Below are positions 17,001 through 23,986 of a stretch of DNA of 64,000 bases, in pieces; the stretch's first letter is position 1, and every line of letters begins with the position of its first letter. Location: the NCBI RefSeq assembly GCF_020907275.1, contig NZ_JAJJWI010000005.1, forward strand, positions 186,001 through 250,000, written 5' to 3'. The DNA is from Pontibacter silvestris. GTDB lineage: Bacteria; Bacteroidota; Bacteroidia; Cytophagales; Hymenobacteraceae. The notes under the pieces were generated by a model, which made no database searches, was not told the DNA's origin, and worked only from the letters and a program-made list of their open reading frames with translations. Made by a program: the position numbers and the translations under genes.

Positions 17001-17162
17001 CTTGTTACTTCTCAAATGATTTACGGCTGCCTGTGGTACAGCTTTCTTTTCTAAAAAATACTTTTTTTTGGGGCTTATGCCCTGGCTAAAAGAGTCGTAG
17101 CTGCCTAAAAGTAACACGGCGGCAAGTGCCAGTTTTGAAAAAGAAGGTAAAAGTTTTTTCAT
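14046..17162 (-). CDS. secreted M36 (fungalysin) metallopeptidase with PA domain and T9SS tail
   Basis: A 1038-residue exported zinc protease. Domains in order: signal peptide (1-27); fungalysin/thermolysin propeptide region with PepSY-like sequence (~60-230, VLAWEISIYELDALNWWNIRV); the M36 catalytic domain; a protease-associated (PA) domain inserted at ~440-580 (GNIAVVYRGTCAFVDKVQFA); the zinc motif H596-E-Y-G-H600; the downstream ligand region EQGGEGWSDWFGL; a PKD/Ig-like domain (~800-890); a small Cys/His module (~895-934); and a type IX secretion tail (~955-1038) with AYPNPAGSY and the end motif GGIYIARLVTD. It should be released or surface-attached and degrade protein for nutrition. It lies alone, with a strong terminator at its end. 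Confidence 0.9.
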   Translation of the reverse strand: MKKLLPSFSKLALAAVLLLGSYDSFSQGISPKKKYFLEKKAVPQAAVNHLRSNKLKLNLSDADLTELKLSDEALTRHSGMRHLYLQQAYQGIEIYGAVTNINISRDNQVVSMGNRFHRELSKKVKSTAPQLAAEAAVAAAAKHLNLSIKESLSVKERGHSQNKEVLFTTGGISLEPIPAKLVYQPMEDGSLVLAWEISIYELDALNWWNIRVDANTGKVLDKDNMVVHCQFDNNGANDIALHSSHSHTVEANTTAASSAAFSSNAYNVFALPSESPSHGPRIYVTTDAADKAASPYGWHTTQESKNPEFTITRGNNVHAYEDPDNNNNRYNNNYSPDGGSSLLFDYPVDFKKQPENYRDAAVANLFYTNNIMHDVWYQYGFDEASGNFQVNNYGRGGAGGDYVMAEAQDSRNITSTRNNANFSTPRDGSRPRMQMYLWSGSPDADMFRVTSPATIAGSYPTLEAAFGKPLSPTPVTGKLVLANEQAGCSAFSNADAIKGNIAVVYRGTCAFVDKVQFAEAAGAIAVVVVNNSPGAPITMGGTPTKEINISSVMISQEDGTVVRALLDEAKDVIVSLKNDGSSPEIDGDFDNGIIAHEYGHGISIRLTGGPNNVACLNNAEQGGEGWSDWFGLMITMQPGDKSEKARGIGTYAQGQSTTGQGIRPAPYSTSFAINSYTYGATNNTSLAAPHGVGFVWATMLWDLTWAMVDQYGFDKDVYYGKGGNNMAMQLVIDGLKLQPCSPGFVDARDAILAADVQNYGGANQELIWKVFANRGLGYSADQGSSASRTDQLEAFDLPPVYACNAPVITVKPTSNVFTGGDVNTIYLGYGAQSVQLEASGSNSYSWSPANGLSNTNVANPVFTPKAAGSYNLTVTATNTEDCSKSATVTITVIDVRCGKKNDKVLVCHNGKSNCISSSAVAAHLTHGDVLGDCNSSIATAGFSDLSDESVADGLLLTAYPNPAGSYTNLEFTMVQDGKFKLEIRDIRGAVVSVLTEDEGKAGESYSYTFDRGNLAGGIYIARLVTDHDIKFVKIVLDK

Positions 17163-17509
17163 GCGGTGATTTTAGATGACGAAATCGGTTATATTAAATT
17201 TTGTATATATATTGTTATAAAATTGCACTATATTAAACCTGTTTCACAGGAAATATTACCTTTTAAAGTAACATCTGTTATAACATTAAAAAACAGTTTT
17301 TGAGATCAAAATATGCCGTTTTATTATAAGATGAACTATTATTAGATCAAAATGAAAAGGCGCAATAGTAACATATAACAAAGCAAGATTATAACAGGAT
17401 TCTAGCTGTTTGATAAGCTTGTTGATGTTATGTTATAGATGCGCTGAGCCTAGAGCCACTAATTTTATACAATTGAGCTGTTGCTTTAATCAAGCGTAAG
17501 GGGAGCATA
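17163..17509. other. upstream region of the M36 peptidase gene
   Basis: AT-rich spacer with several scattered GTTATAA/TTATAAC words (17214-17220, 17277-17284, 17389-17395) but no clear promoter match and no ORF. Nothing else is seen. Confidence 0.5.
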
Positions 17510-17549
17510 AAACAGAAAGCCTGTTCAAATATGAACAGGCTTTCTGTTT
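17510..17549. terminator. terminator hairpin downstream of pepD
   Basis: An 18-bp perfect inverted repeat (17510-17527 and 17532-17549, loop of 4) containing AAAGCCTGTTC/GAACAGGCTTT. It lies 30 bases beyond the pepD stop, on the side where pepD transcripts end. Confidence 0.8.
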
Positions 17550-17578
17550 GTCAAGTTATTTCTTAGATAAAACTGCTG

Positions 17579-19042
17579 TTAAGCTTTTACAGGAATATGT
17601 TTTAAAGTTTCTAACAGAAAGTTCCAGTACTTCTGTACCGAACTAACCGCTACCTTTTCGTCTGGAGAGTGAGCACCCCGAATGTTTGGACCGAAAGAAA
17701 TCATTTCCATTTCAGGGTAATTTGCACCGAGTATACCGCATTCTAAACCAGCGTGGCAGGCATTTACCAACGGTTCATCGGAAAACAATTCTTTATACAG
17801 GTCACTCATGACTTGTACAATAGCTGCTCCCGGTGCCGGAGCCCAGCCAGGATATGAGCCACTTAGCGTTACATTGGCACCAGCCAGTTCAAAGACAGCT
17901 TGTATAGCCTGTGCTAAATCCATTTTCTCGCTGTCTACAGAGCTGCGGGTAAGGCACATAATTGTAGACTCTCCATTCTGTACCAGCACACGTGCTACGT
18001 TATTAGATGTCTGTACCAGGCTTTCTATATCCGGGCTGAGACGGTAAATGCCATTGGGGCAGGCATAAACAGCACGCAGTAGCTTATCCTGAAAACCAGT
18101 GGTGAGTACTTTGGCTGGTGCCTCTGTAGCTTCTATTATCACCTGTAGATTAGGATCTGTCGTACGGTGTTCTTTTTGTAGTACCGTTGTGGTTTCTTCT
18201 ACAAAGGTTTTAAAGGCATCATCTTTATCAGACGGAACAGCCACTATAGCAAAAGACTCTCTGGGAATAGCGTTTCGCAAGCCTCCACCATCAATAGAAG
18301 ACACTCGTAAACCAAATTGGGTGGAAGCCAGATATAGCAGTCTGTTCATTAGCTTATTGGCATTGCCTCTGCCCAAGTGAATGTCCATACCGGAGTGGCC
18401 GCCGGTTAAACCATTAAGAGTCATTTTGTAAGCTGTGTAATTAGCGTCCAGGACTTCTTCTGTGTAAGTGCCTGTAGCTGTAACGTCCACGCCTCCGGCA
18501 CATCCTATGGTTAACTCTCTATCATCTTCAGTATCGAGGTTCAACATGATTGTGGCATCTAACATGCCTCCTTTCAAGCCCATAGCTCCTGTCATGCCTG
18601 TTTCCTCATCTACCGTAAAAAGTGCCTCTATAGGAGGGTGCGCTATGTCTGTAGAGGCAAGTATAGTCATAATAGAGGCAACACCAATGCCATTGTCGGC
18701 ACCAAGTGTAGTGCCCTTTGCTTTTACCCAATCACCATCGACATACATTTCAATCCCTTGTGTGCTAAAGTCAAAATTAGTGGCGGCATTTTTTTGGTGC
18801 ACCATGTCGAGGTGGCTCTGCATAACTATCGTCTGCCGATCCTCATAGCCTGCCGAAGCGGGCTTTTTTATAATCACATTGCCTGTTTGATCTTCAGTTG
18901 TTTCCAGCCCCAGCTTTTCACCAAAGCTTTTGATGAACTTAATAACTCTTTCTTCCTTTTTAGATGGTCTTGGTACAGCATTAAGGTCGGCAAAGTTATT
19001 CCATAATGCCTTTGGCTCTAAAGCCCTTACTTCTTCGTTCAT
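17579..19042 (-). CDS. pepD: aminoacyl-histidine dipeptidase (M20C, PepD)
   Basis: A 487-residue cytosolic dizinc dipeptidase that cleaves a broad set of dipeptides, including X-His. The M20 ligands are visible: H77 and D79 in MQSHLDMVHQK, the bridging D116 in TLGADNGIG, the catalytic Glu and ligand in VDEETGM (146-147), D175 near MLNLDTEDD, and a late His in RGAHSPDE (~461). Length matches E. coli PepD (485) closely. The dimerisation (lid) domain is at ~205-390, with GLTGGHSGMDIHLGRGNA. There is no signal peptide. It lies next to the secreted M36 protease, so it may use peptides generated outside the cell, but the two genes are separated by a terminator and a 417-base spacer. Confidence 0.92.
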   Translation of the reverse strand: MNEEVRALEPKALWNNFADLNAVPRPSKKEERVIKFIKSFGEKLGLETTEDQTGNVIIKKPASAGYEDRQTIVMQSHLDMVHQKNAATNFDFSTQGIEMYVDGDWVKAKGTTLGADNGIGVASIMTILASTDIAHPPIEALFTVDEETGMTGAMGLKGGMLDATIMLNLDTEDDRELTIGCAGGVDVTATGTYTEEVLDANYTAYKMTLNGLTGGHSGMDIHLGRGNANKLMNRLLYLASTQFGLRVSSIDGGGLRNAIPRESFAIVAVPSDKDDAFKTFVEETTTVLQKEHRTTDPNLQVIIEATEAPAKVLTTGFQDKLLRAVYACPNGIYRLSPDIESLVQTSNNVARVLVQNGESTIMCLTRSSVDSEKMDLAQAIQAVFELAGANVTLSGSYPGWAPAPGAAIVQVMSDLYKELFSDEPLVNACHAGLECGILGANYPEMEMISFGPNIRGAHSPDEKVAVSSVQKYWNFLLETLKHIPVKA

Positions 19043-19237
19043 AGTTTGTGTTTATAATTGTTTTCTGTGCTCTTTCAGGCAGAATCAGGATATAAAACAA
19101 AGATAAGAAGCTTCGCGCGATATGCCAGATGTTGGGTAATATCAGTCTTGTTGTTTATAAAACTGATATTTAAGGTGCTGTTGCTGCAGTAAATTAAATA
19201 CAGCTACTGTAGCAAAGTTTAGCTGCCGTGTTCCTGC

Positions 19238-19875
19238 TTAGTAAGCAATCGGCTTTACATAATATTTGGCGTTCTTGATGAGGCGGTGAATGTGGCGAAG
19301 CTTTTACAAAACGGGAGGAGAAAAAAACCTCAGGCAAAAGGTCGGTCAACCCAAGTTCGCGGTTAAGTTCGTTTACTTTTATCCCAATCTGTAAGTATTG
19401 TGATACCATCTGGATGAACTGACTGTCTTCCGGGTCATCATTGTTTTGTTACAGCAGGTTAACATTCTTTGCCGTATCAAGTACGGTGCCCCAGGTTTCA
19501 GCAAAGTCCTCCCAGGGGTGCATGGTGGCGTAGGCACTGATATAGCTGTTTTGCCAGTCTGGTTTAGGAGTATTGCGCCATTGCATTGCGGTAAAGCGGA
19601 TTTTCATGATCTCCGAATATACTTTTAAAGGCAGCTTCCTCTTTATTCTGCACCAGCAGTTGCCAGTAATAATGGCCTATTTCATGGCGAAAGTGGCGTA
19701 TCAGTGTTCGATGAGATTCACCAAAACTTACACGTAGCTTCTCCCGCTCCACCGGGTCAGCTTCAAGTATGTTGATCGTGATTTTACCAGCTGCATGCCC
19801 GGTATAGACTTTCTCTTCGTTGCTGATTGTTCTCCATCCTGCATTGTCAGGAATAATATCGGCTTTAAAATCGAG
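19238..19875 (-). pseudogene. decayed Mx-type zinc metallopeptidase (putative zinc-binding peptidase family)
   Basis: Reading the minus strand across frames gives a collinear match to the family. Segments are LDFKADIIPDNAG and TGHAAGKITINILEADP (19790-19875), then REKLRVSFGESHRTLIRH with the zinc motif RHEIGHYYW (19640-19750), then DWQNSYISAYATMHPWEDF and AETWG in a second frame (~19490-19550), VNELNRELGLTDLLPEVF (~19310-19380), and KLRHIHRLIKNAKYYVKP in a third frame, ending at TAA 19238-19240. The N-terminal zinc-ribbon part is missing: homology stops at 19875, against the hairpin at 19876. At least two frameshifts and an internal stop make it non-functional. In many bacteria this family is found beside ATP-grasp/alpha-E/transglutaminase genes, whose relics occur at 47362-47984. 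Confidence 0.8.
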
Positions 19876-19922
19876 AAAAACACACGAGCAGCCTACGCTA
19901 CATAGGCTGCTCGTGTGTTTTT
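19876..19922. terminator. terminator hairpin downstream of amidohydrolase gene
   Basis: A 20-bp perfect inverted repeat (19876-19895, 19903-19922, loop of 7) with AAAAACACACGAGCAGCC on one side and its complement ending in TTTTT on the other. It lies between the amidohydrolase stop and the peptidase relic. Confidence 0.8.
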
Positions 19923-19943
19923 TATAAAGCTTAAGTTAAGAGT

Positions 19944-21218
19944 TTAGTTTTTCACTATTTCTCCATCCTTCATCACAAGCCTCACTTGTCGAACCTGTGA
20001 AATAGAGGTAGTAGGGTTACCTTCTACGGCTATAATGTCAGCCAACAGCCCCTGCTTTATGCGGCCTATTTTGTCGCTTACTTTAAAAGCATCAGCGTTT
20101 ACAGCGGTGGCAGCCCTAAGCACATCAATCGGCTTCATACCGAAATCTACCATCATTTCCATTTCATGGGCATTGTCGCCATGAGAGAATACCCCCACAT
20201 CACCACCCATTAAAATGGTTATTCCAGCGTCTAGAGCTGCTGTAAAGTTTTTTCGTTTAGCCTGGATACGCTCCGGTTCTTCTTCTGAACCTTTTCTCCA
20301 GCCACGGTATTGTGAAATGGCATCGCCTGCAGCCAGCGTAGGGCAAAGGGCCACCTTATTTTTCTTCATCAGGCGGAAAATTTCAGGTGTAGCGTCATCG
20401 CCATGTTCAATAGTAGAGACTCCTGCCATAATGGCCCTGCGCATACCTTCTGCAGTAGAGGCATGGGCTACGACAGGCCGTCCACTACTGGCCGCTACTT
20501 CCACTATTCTTCTCAGTTCTTCTTCTGTAAAGGTAGGCTGCGCAGTGCCATTAAGACCCCAACGGTAGTCTGCATATACCTTTATCAGATCAGCGCCTTT
20601 ACCAATCTGGGTGCGTACTTCTTTAATCAAAGCGTCTGTGCCGTCTGCTACAGCTGCCCCAATGGGCGTTTCTATGTCGTAGCTTAATTCTTTAGGGCCA
20701 TAGCTACCAGACGCTACAATGGCACGGGTGGCTATCAGCATTCGTGGCCCCGGAATCACTTTTTTCTCAATGGCTTGTTTAAGCCCTACATCGTCGTATC
20801 CTGCTCCTTCGGTACCTAAATCGCGAACTGTGGTAAAACCAGCCATCAATGTTTTCTGCGCATGTACTGTAGCTCTGGCGATACGTTCGGTTCTGGATTC
20901 TTTTAATACCTGGTCATTCCAGGGCGTTTCGTTGTAAGGGTGAAGAAACAAATGGCTGTGTCCTTCAATAAGCCCGGGCAGTAAGGTGGTGCCAGCTAAA
21001 TCAATAACCTGTGCACTAGCCGGAACTTGCTGTATGTTACCAACCGCTTCTATACGGTTATTCTTAACCAGAACCTGCCAGCCATCATGCATTTGTTCAC
21101 CATCAAAAACTCTGTCTGGCTTAAGTAAATAAACGGTGCCGTTGGTATTTTGTGCCTGAAGAACAAAAGCTGAAAAAAGGGAGATTAAAGAGATTAGTAA
21201 ACAAGGAAATCGAGCCAT
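19944..21218 (-). CDS. exported metal-dependent amidohydrolase (imidazolonepropionase/prolidase-like)
   Basis: A 424-residue protein with a signal peptide (1-22, ending VLQAQN) and an amidohydrolase domain. Metal ligands are readable: H87-x-H89 in LIEGHSHLFLHP, the carboxylated-Lys position in GADLIKVYADYR (~214), His in RPVVAHAST (~247) and STIEHGDDAT (~267), and Asp in ILMGGDVGVFSHG (~336). The composite beta-sandwich that usually surrounds the barrel is present at both ends (DRVFDGEQMHDG near the start and GLLADIIAVEGNP near the end). Relatives hydrolyse dipeptides (Xaa-Pro, carnosine-like) or cyclic amides; the exact substrate cannot be told. It is a single-gene unit with its own terminator. 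Confidence 0.85.
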   Translation of the reverse strand: MARFPCLLISLISLFSAFVLQAQNTNGTVYLLKPDRVFDGEQMHDGWQVLVKNNRIEAVGNIQQVPASAQVIDLAGTTLLPGLIEGHSHLFLHPYNETPWNDQVLKESRTERIARATVHAQKTLMAGFTTVRDLGTEGAGYDDVGLKQAIEKKVIPGPRMLIATRAIVASGSYGPKELSYDIETPIGAAVADGTDALIKEVRTQIGKGADLIKVYADYRWGLNGTAQPTFTEEELRRIVEVAASSGRPVVAHASTAEGMRRAIMAGVSTIEHGDDATPEIFRLMKKNKVALCPTLAAGDAISQYRGWRKGSEEEPERIQAKRKNFTAALDAGITILMGGDVGVFSHGDNAHEMEMMVDFGMKPIDVLRAATAVNADAFKVSDKIGRIKQGLLADIIAVEGNPTTSISQVRQVRLVMKDGEIVKN

Positions 21219-21665
21219 TAAATAGAGTTGAGTTAGTTTAGGTATTTAGGGAAGAGCGAATATAATTAAAGGCAAATAATATATTGATACCTAATTCGTA
21301 AAATGCTATGGCTAATTTATCAAGTTATCTTCAAAATAATGCTAAGAAATATTATAACCCGCAAGTTAAATCTCTTTTCCCTTCTTTAAGAAGCTTATTG
21401 TGGAAATCAGCTTTTGTGTTGTTTTATGTTTATATGCTATCGTGTATTTTTACCAGAACTCAAAAAAACATTAGCTAAGTTTCTGGTTCTTTCGTTGCCT
21501 ATCTCTATCTTGTTAAGTATAAGATTGTTACAATAGGTTTTGCCAATTTTGTAATGATGTATACATTAGCAGTATTAGCAGCATAAACTTAGCAGGACTG
21601 GCTGGCCTTGTTTATTTTGTGTGGAGGATCGTATAAGTGATTTGAATTTATTAGAAAAATAGGAA
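21219..21665. other. divergent intergenic region
   Basis: A 447-base spacer between the amidohydrolase (minus) and the Rof-like gene (plus). AT-rich; no ORF, RNA gene or strong repeat seen. TAGGTTTTG around 21534 is only loosely promoter-like. Confidence 0.5.
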
Positions 21666-21935
21666 ATGGAAATATCTTATAAACCAATAGATAGTAGTTA
21701 TCGGGAAATGTTAGAGGAACTGGCTGCAAAAAAAGCTTTTGTGCGTGTGCAGTATTTTACTGATCTACGAGAGCTTCTGAATGTAACAGCAGTTATGAAA
21801 GAAGTGTTTGAAAAGGATGATGCTGCATACCTGCGTCTGGCAACAGGAGAGGAGGTGCGCCTGGACCGTATCGTAAGGGTAGCCGATAAGCCAGCTCCTG
21901 GTTATGATGAAGCATATTTTAAATGTGATATTTAA
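21666..21935 (+). CDS. small Rof-like (Rho-binding antiterminator fold) protein
   Basis: An 89-residue cytosolic protein. It starts with YKPIDSSYREMLEELAAKK, resembling the opening of Rof/YaeO proteins (Y-x-P-I-x-C/S-x-x-Y-D-x-L-E). It has several predicted beta-strands (VRVQYFTD, AAYLRLATGEEVRLDRIVRV) ending with the GxxxRLDRI segment typical of this Sm-like fold. Rof binds Rho and relieves termination in E. coli; Bacteroidota members are barely studied. The assignment rests on pattern recognition of short motifs, so an unrelated small beta-barrel is possible. It is a lone gene, and its stop is followed by a palindromic terminator at 21962-22007 shared with the converging treZ. Confidence 0.55.
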   Translation: MEISYKPIDSSYREMLEELAAKKAFVRVQYFTDLRELLNVTAVMKEVFEKDDAAYLRLATGEEVRLDRIVRVADKPAPGYDEAYFKCDI

Positions 21936-21961
21936 AGATGCATCATAGCTGAAACAATGTT

Positions 21962-22007
21962 AATAGTAAAAGAGGGCAGTACTTAAGTACTGCCCTCTTT
22001 TACTATT
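21962..22007. terminator. 46-bp perfect palindrome, bidirectional terminator
   Basis: Arms 21962-21984 and 21985-22007 are exact reverse complements with no spacer (core GGGCAGTACTTAAGTACTGCCC). The right arm contains the treZ stop codon (22003-22005). It serves the converging Rof-like and treZ genes. Confidence 0.8.
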
Positions 22008-23834
22008 GTGCTTCTTTATATATAGCAACACTTAAAGGTGGTAGTTTTAGTTCTTCACCTGCCTGAGCTTGTTTTGGCAGTAACATTTCTTGTTCTTTAT
22101 CGTTTTCCAGCCAGTTGCTTTCTTTAGAATCCAGCACTTTTCCCCATTTTAAAGCCAGGTTAGGTAAAGTGTGTGTCTGTGTTTGCTCAGAGAGATTAAA
22201 GAGGCAAAAGATGTGCTGCTGGCCATCGCTGCTTTGCCTATGTAACACAAAGCCATTCTGACCCAATGGGTCTACTCTAACACCAGACTTAGCAAAGTTC
22301 TGTAGCACAGGCTCTGTGCGGCGTAGCCGAATAAGTTCTTTGTACCACTGTAGCATGATACGATGCTTACCTTCTTTTCTCTTCTGCCATTGTAGTTTAG
22401 ATTTGTTAAAGGTTTCTTCTGCCTGCGGGTCTGGTGGTTCAGCATTCCAGTTAAAGTCTGCAAATTCCTCTTTACGGCCTTAATCAAATCTGTGTCAGAG
22501 TGACTTATAAAATAGTAAAAAGGTGCTTCTTCGGCATATTCATCACCCATAAAAAGCATCGGAACATATGGTGCCAGTATGATAGCCGCGGCTCCTAACT
22601 TTAGCCGCTCAAAATCAATCAGAGAAGATAGTCTCAGGCTTCCGACATGATTGCCCACCTGGTCGTGGTTTTGGGTAAACACAACAAACTTGTCGCTTGG
22701 CACGCCAACCGAAGAGGCCCCATGTTTTCTTTTCCGGAAGCCAACATATTCCCCACTGTGCACAAAACCGTCGGTATAAGCTTTTGCCAGCTGCTCCATC
22801 TGCCCGAAATCTTCATAATATTTTTGTCCTTCCTGATGGAGCAATACATAGAGGGCATGATGAAAATCGTCCAGCCACTGAGCTGTAAAACCATAACCAC
22901 CCACCTCTGGTGCTTTAACTACTTTAGGGCTGTTAAGGTCACTTTCAGCAATCATGTGTAGGGGACGGCCTAGTTTTTGTTCCAGCTCTTCTTTTTTGTT
23001 ATGGGTCAACTCCCAAAAGCAAACAGCCCCGGTATCATAAACGGTGTGAATAGCATCCAATCGTAACCCATCCAGATGATAATGCTCGAACCAATACAGC
23101 GGGTTGTTTGAAAAATACTCCCGGACACCATCTGACCACGCTCCATCAAAATTCAAGGCATCTCCCCAGGGGGTACAATACTGATCAGTGAAGTAGGGGC
23201 CATATTTGGCAAAGTAGTTTCCCTCAGGCCCAAGGTGATTATATACTACATCCAGGAAAACGGCAATGCCGCTGGTATGGCAGGCATCAACGAGTTTTTT
23301 CAGGCTATCAGGGCCTCCGTAAGATGCCTGTACGGCATAGGGGTAAACACCATCATAGCCCCAGTTCCGGTTTCCCGGAAACTGCGACACGGGCAATAAT
23401 TCAATGGCGTTTATACCCGTTTCGGCAATATCATTCAGCAAGGGAATAATCGCCTCAAACGTGCCTTCCTTCGTAAAAGTACCTACATGGAGTTCATATA
23501 ACACGAGATCTTTAAAAGGAAGGCCCCGCCAGTTTGTATCCTGCCAGGCATAGGCGCTGTGGTTAACTACCTGTGATGGCCCGTGCACGTCCTCAGGCTG
23601 GTAGTTTGACGCTGGGTCAGGATAGTCTGTTTCTCCATCAGGCATAAAGAAGTACTTTGTACCAGGTTGTATGTCAGTTAATTCAACTTTAAAATAGCCA
23701 TATTTATCTTTTTGCATCTCCACCTTATGTTCCTTTGGGTGGATCAGATGCAGTGTCATAGATTCTTTCTGGGGTGCCCAAACAGTAAAAGCACAATGTC
23801 CATCTTCCTGATACTCTGCACCAACTTTCTTCAT
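22003..23834 (-). pseudogene. treZ: malto-oligosyltrehalose trehalohydrolase, frameshifted
   Basis: A GH13 enzyme that releases trehalose from maltooligosyl-trehalose. The first frame (from ATG 23834) gives the N-terminal Ig-like domain (CAFTVWAPQKESM) and the catalytic barrel: LYELHVGTFT, NWGYDGVYPYAV, nucleophile D260 in LRLDAIH, acid/base E297 in MIAESDLN, and the third acid in FTQNHDQVGN. Homology leaves this frame at about 22475, after DLIKAVK, and continues in the next frame (GRKEEFADFNWNAEPP, then the C-terminal domain to 22003, including MLQWYKELIRLRRTEPVL). The unshifted frame runs on to 22272 with unrelated residues. Catalytic residues are upstream of the shift but the C-terminal domain is lost, so activity is doubtful unless the shift is a sequence error. 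No treY is in the window. Confidence 0.85.
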
Positions 23835-23876
23835 TTATAGTTGTAGCTAATCTTTAAGGCATTTTTAAAAAAAAAT

Positions 23877-23905
23877 AAGTATAAATACGGATCGTATTTA
23901 CACTT
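23877..23905. promoter_or_regulatory. candidate operator upstream of treZ
   Basis: An inverted repeat with 13-base arms (23877-23889 and 23893-23905) around a 3-base centre, with one mismatch between arms. The inner half-sites are TAAATACG/CGTATTTA. It lies 43-71 bases before the treZ start codon, where a LacI-type or similar dimeric sugar regulator could bind. No regulator gene is in the neighbourhood. Confidence 0.5.
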
Positions 23906-23986
23906 AAGCTTATACTTTAAGTAGCTGTAAAGGTTGATGCTACGGCTGCTATTTAGCTAAAGATACTTTATGGTTCGCCTGAGTTG

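Noticed and set aside
17163..17509. Recurring GTTATAA/TTATAAC words upstream of the M36 gene as a regulator site array
   Set aside because: The spacing is irregular and such words are expected by chance in very AT-rich sequence.
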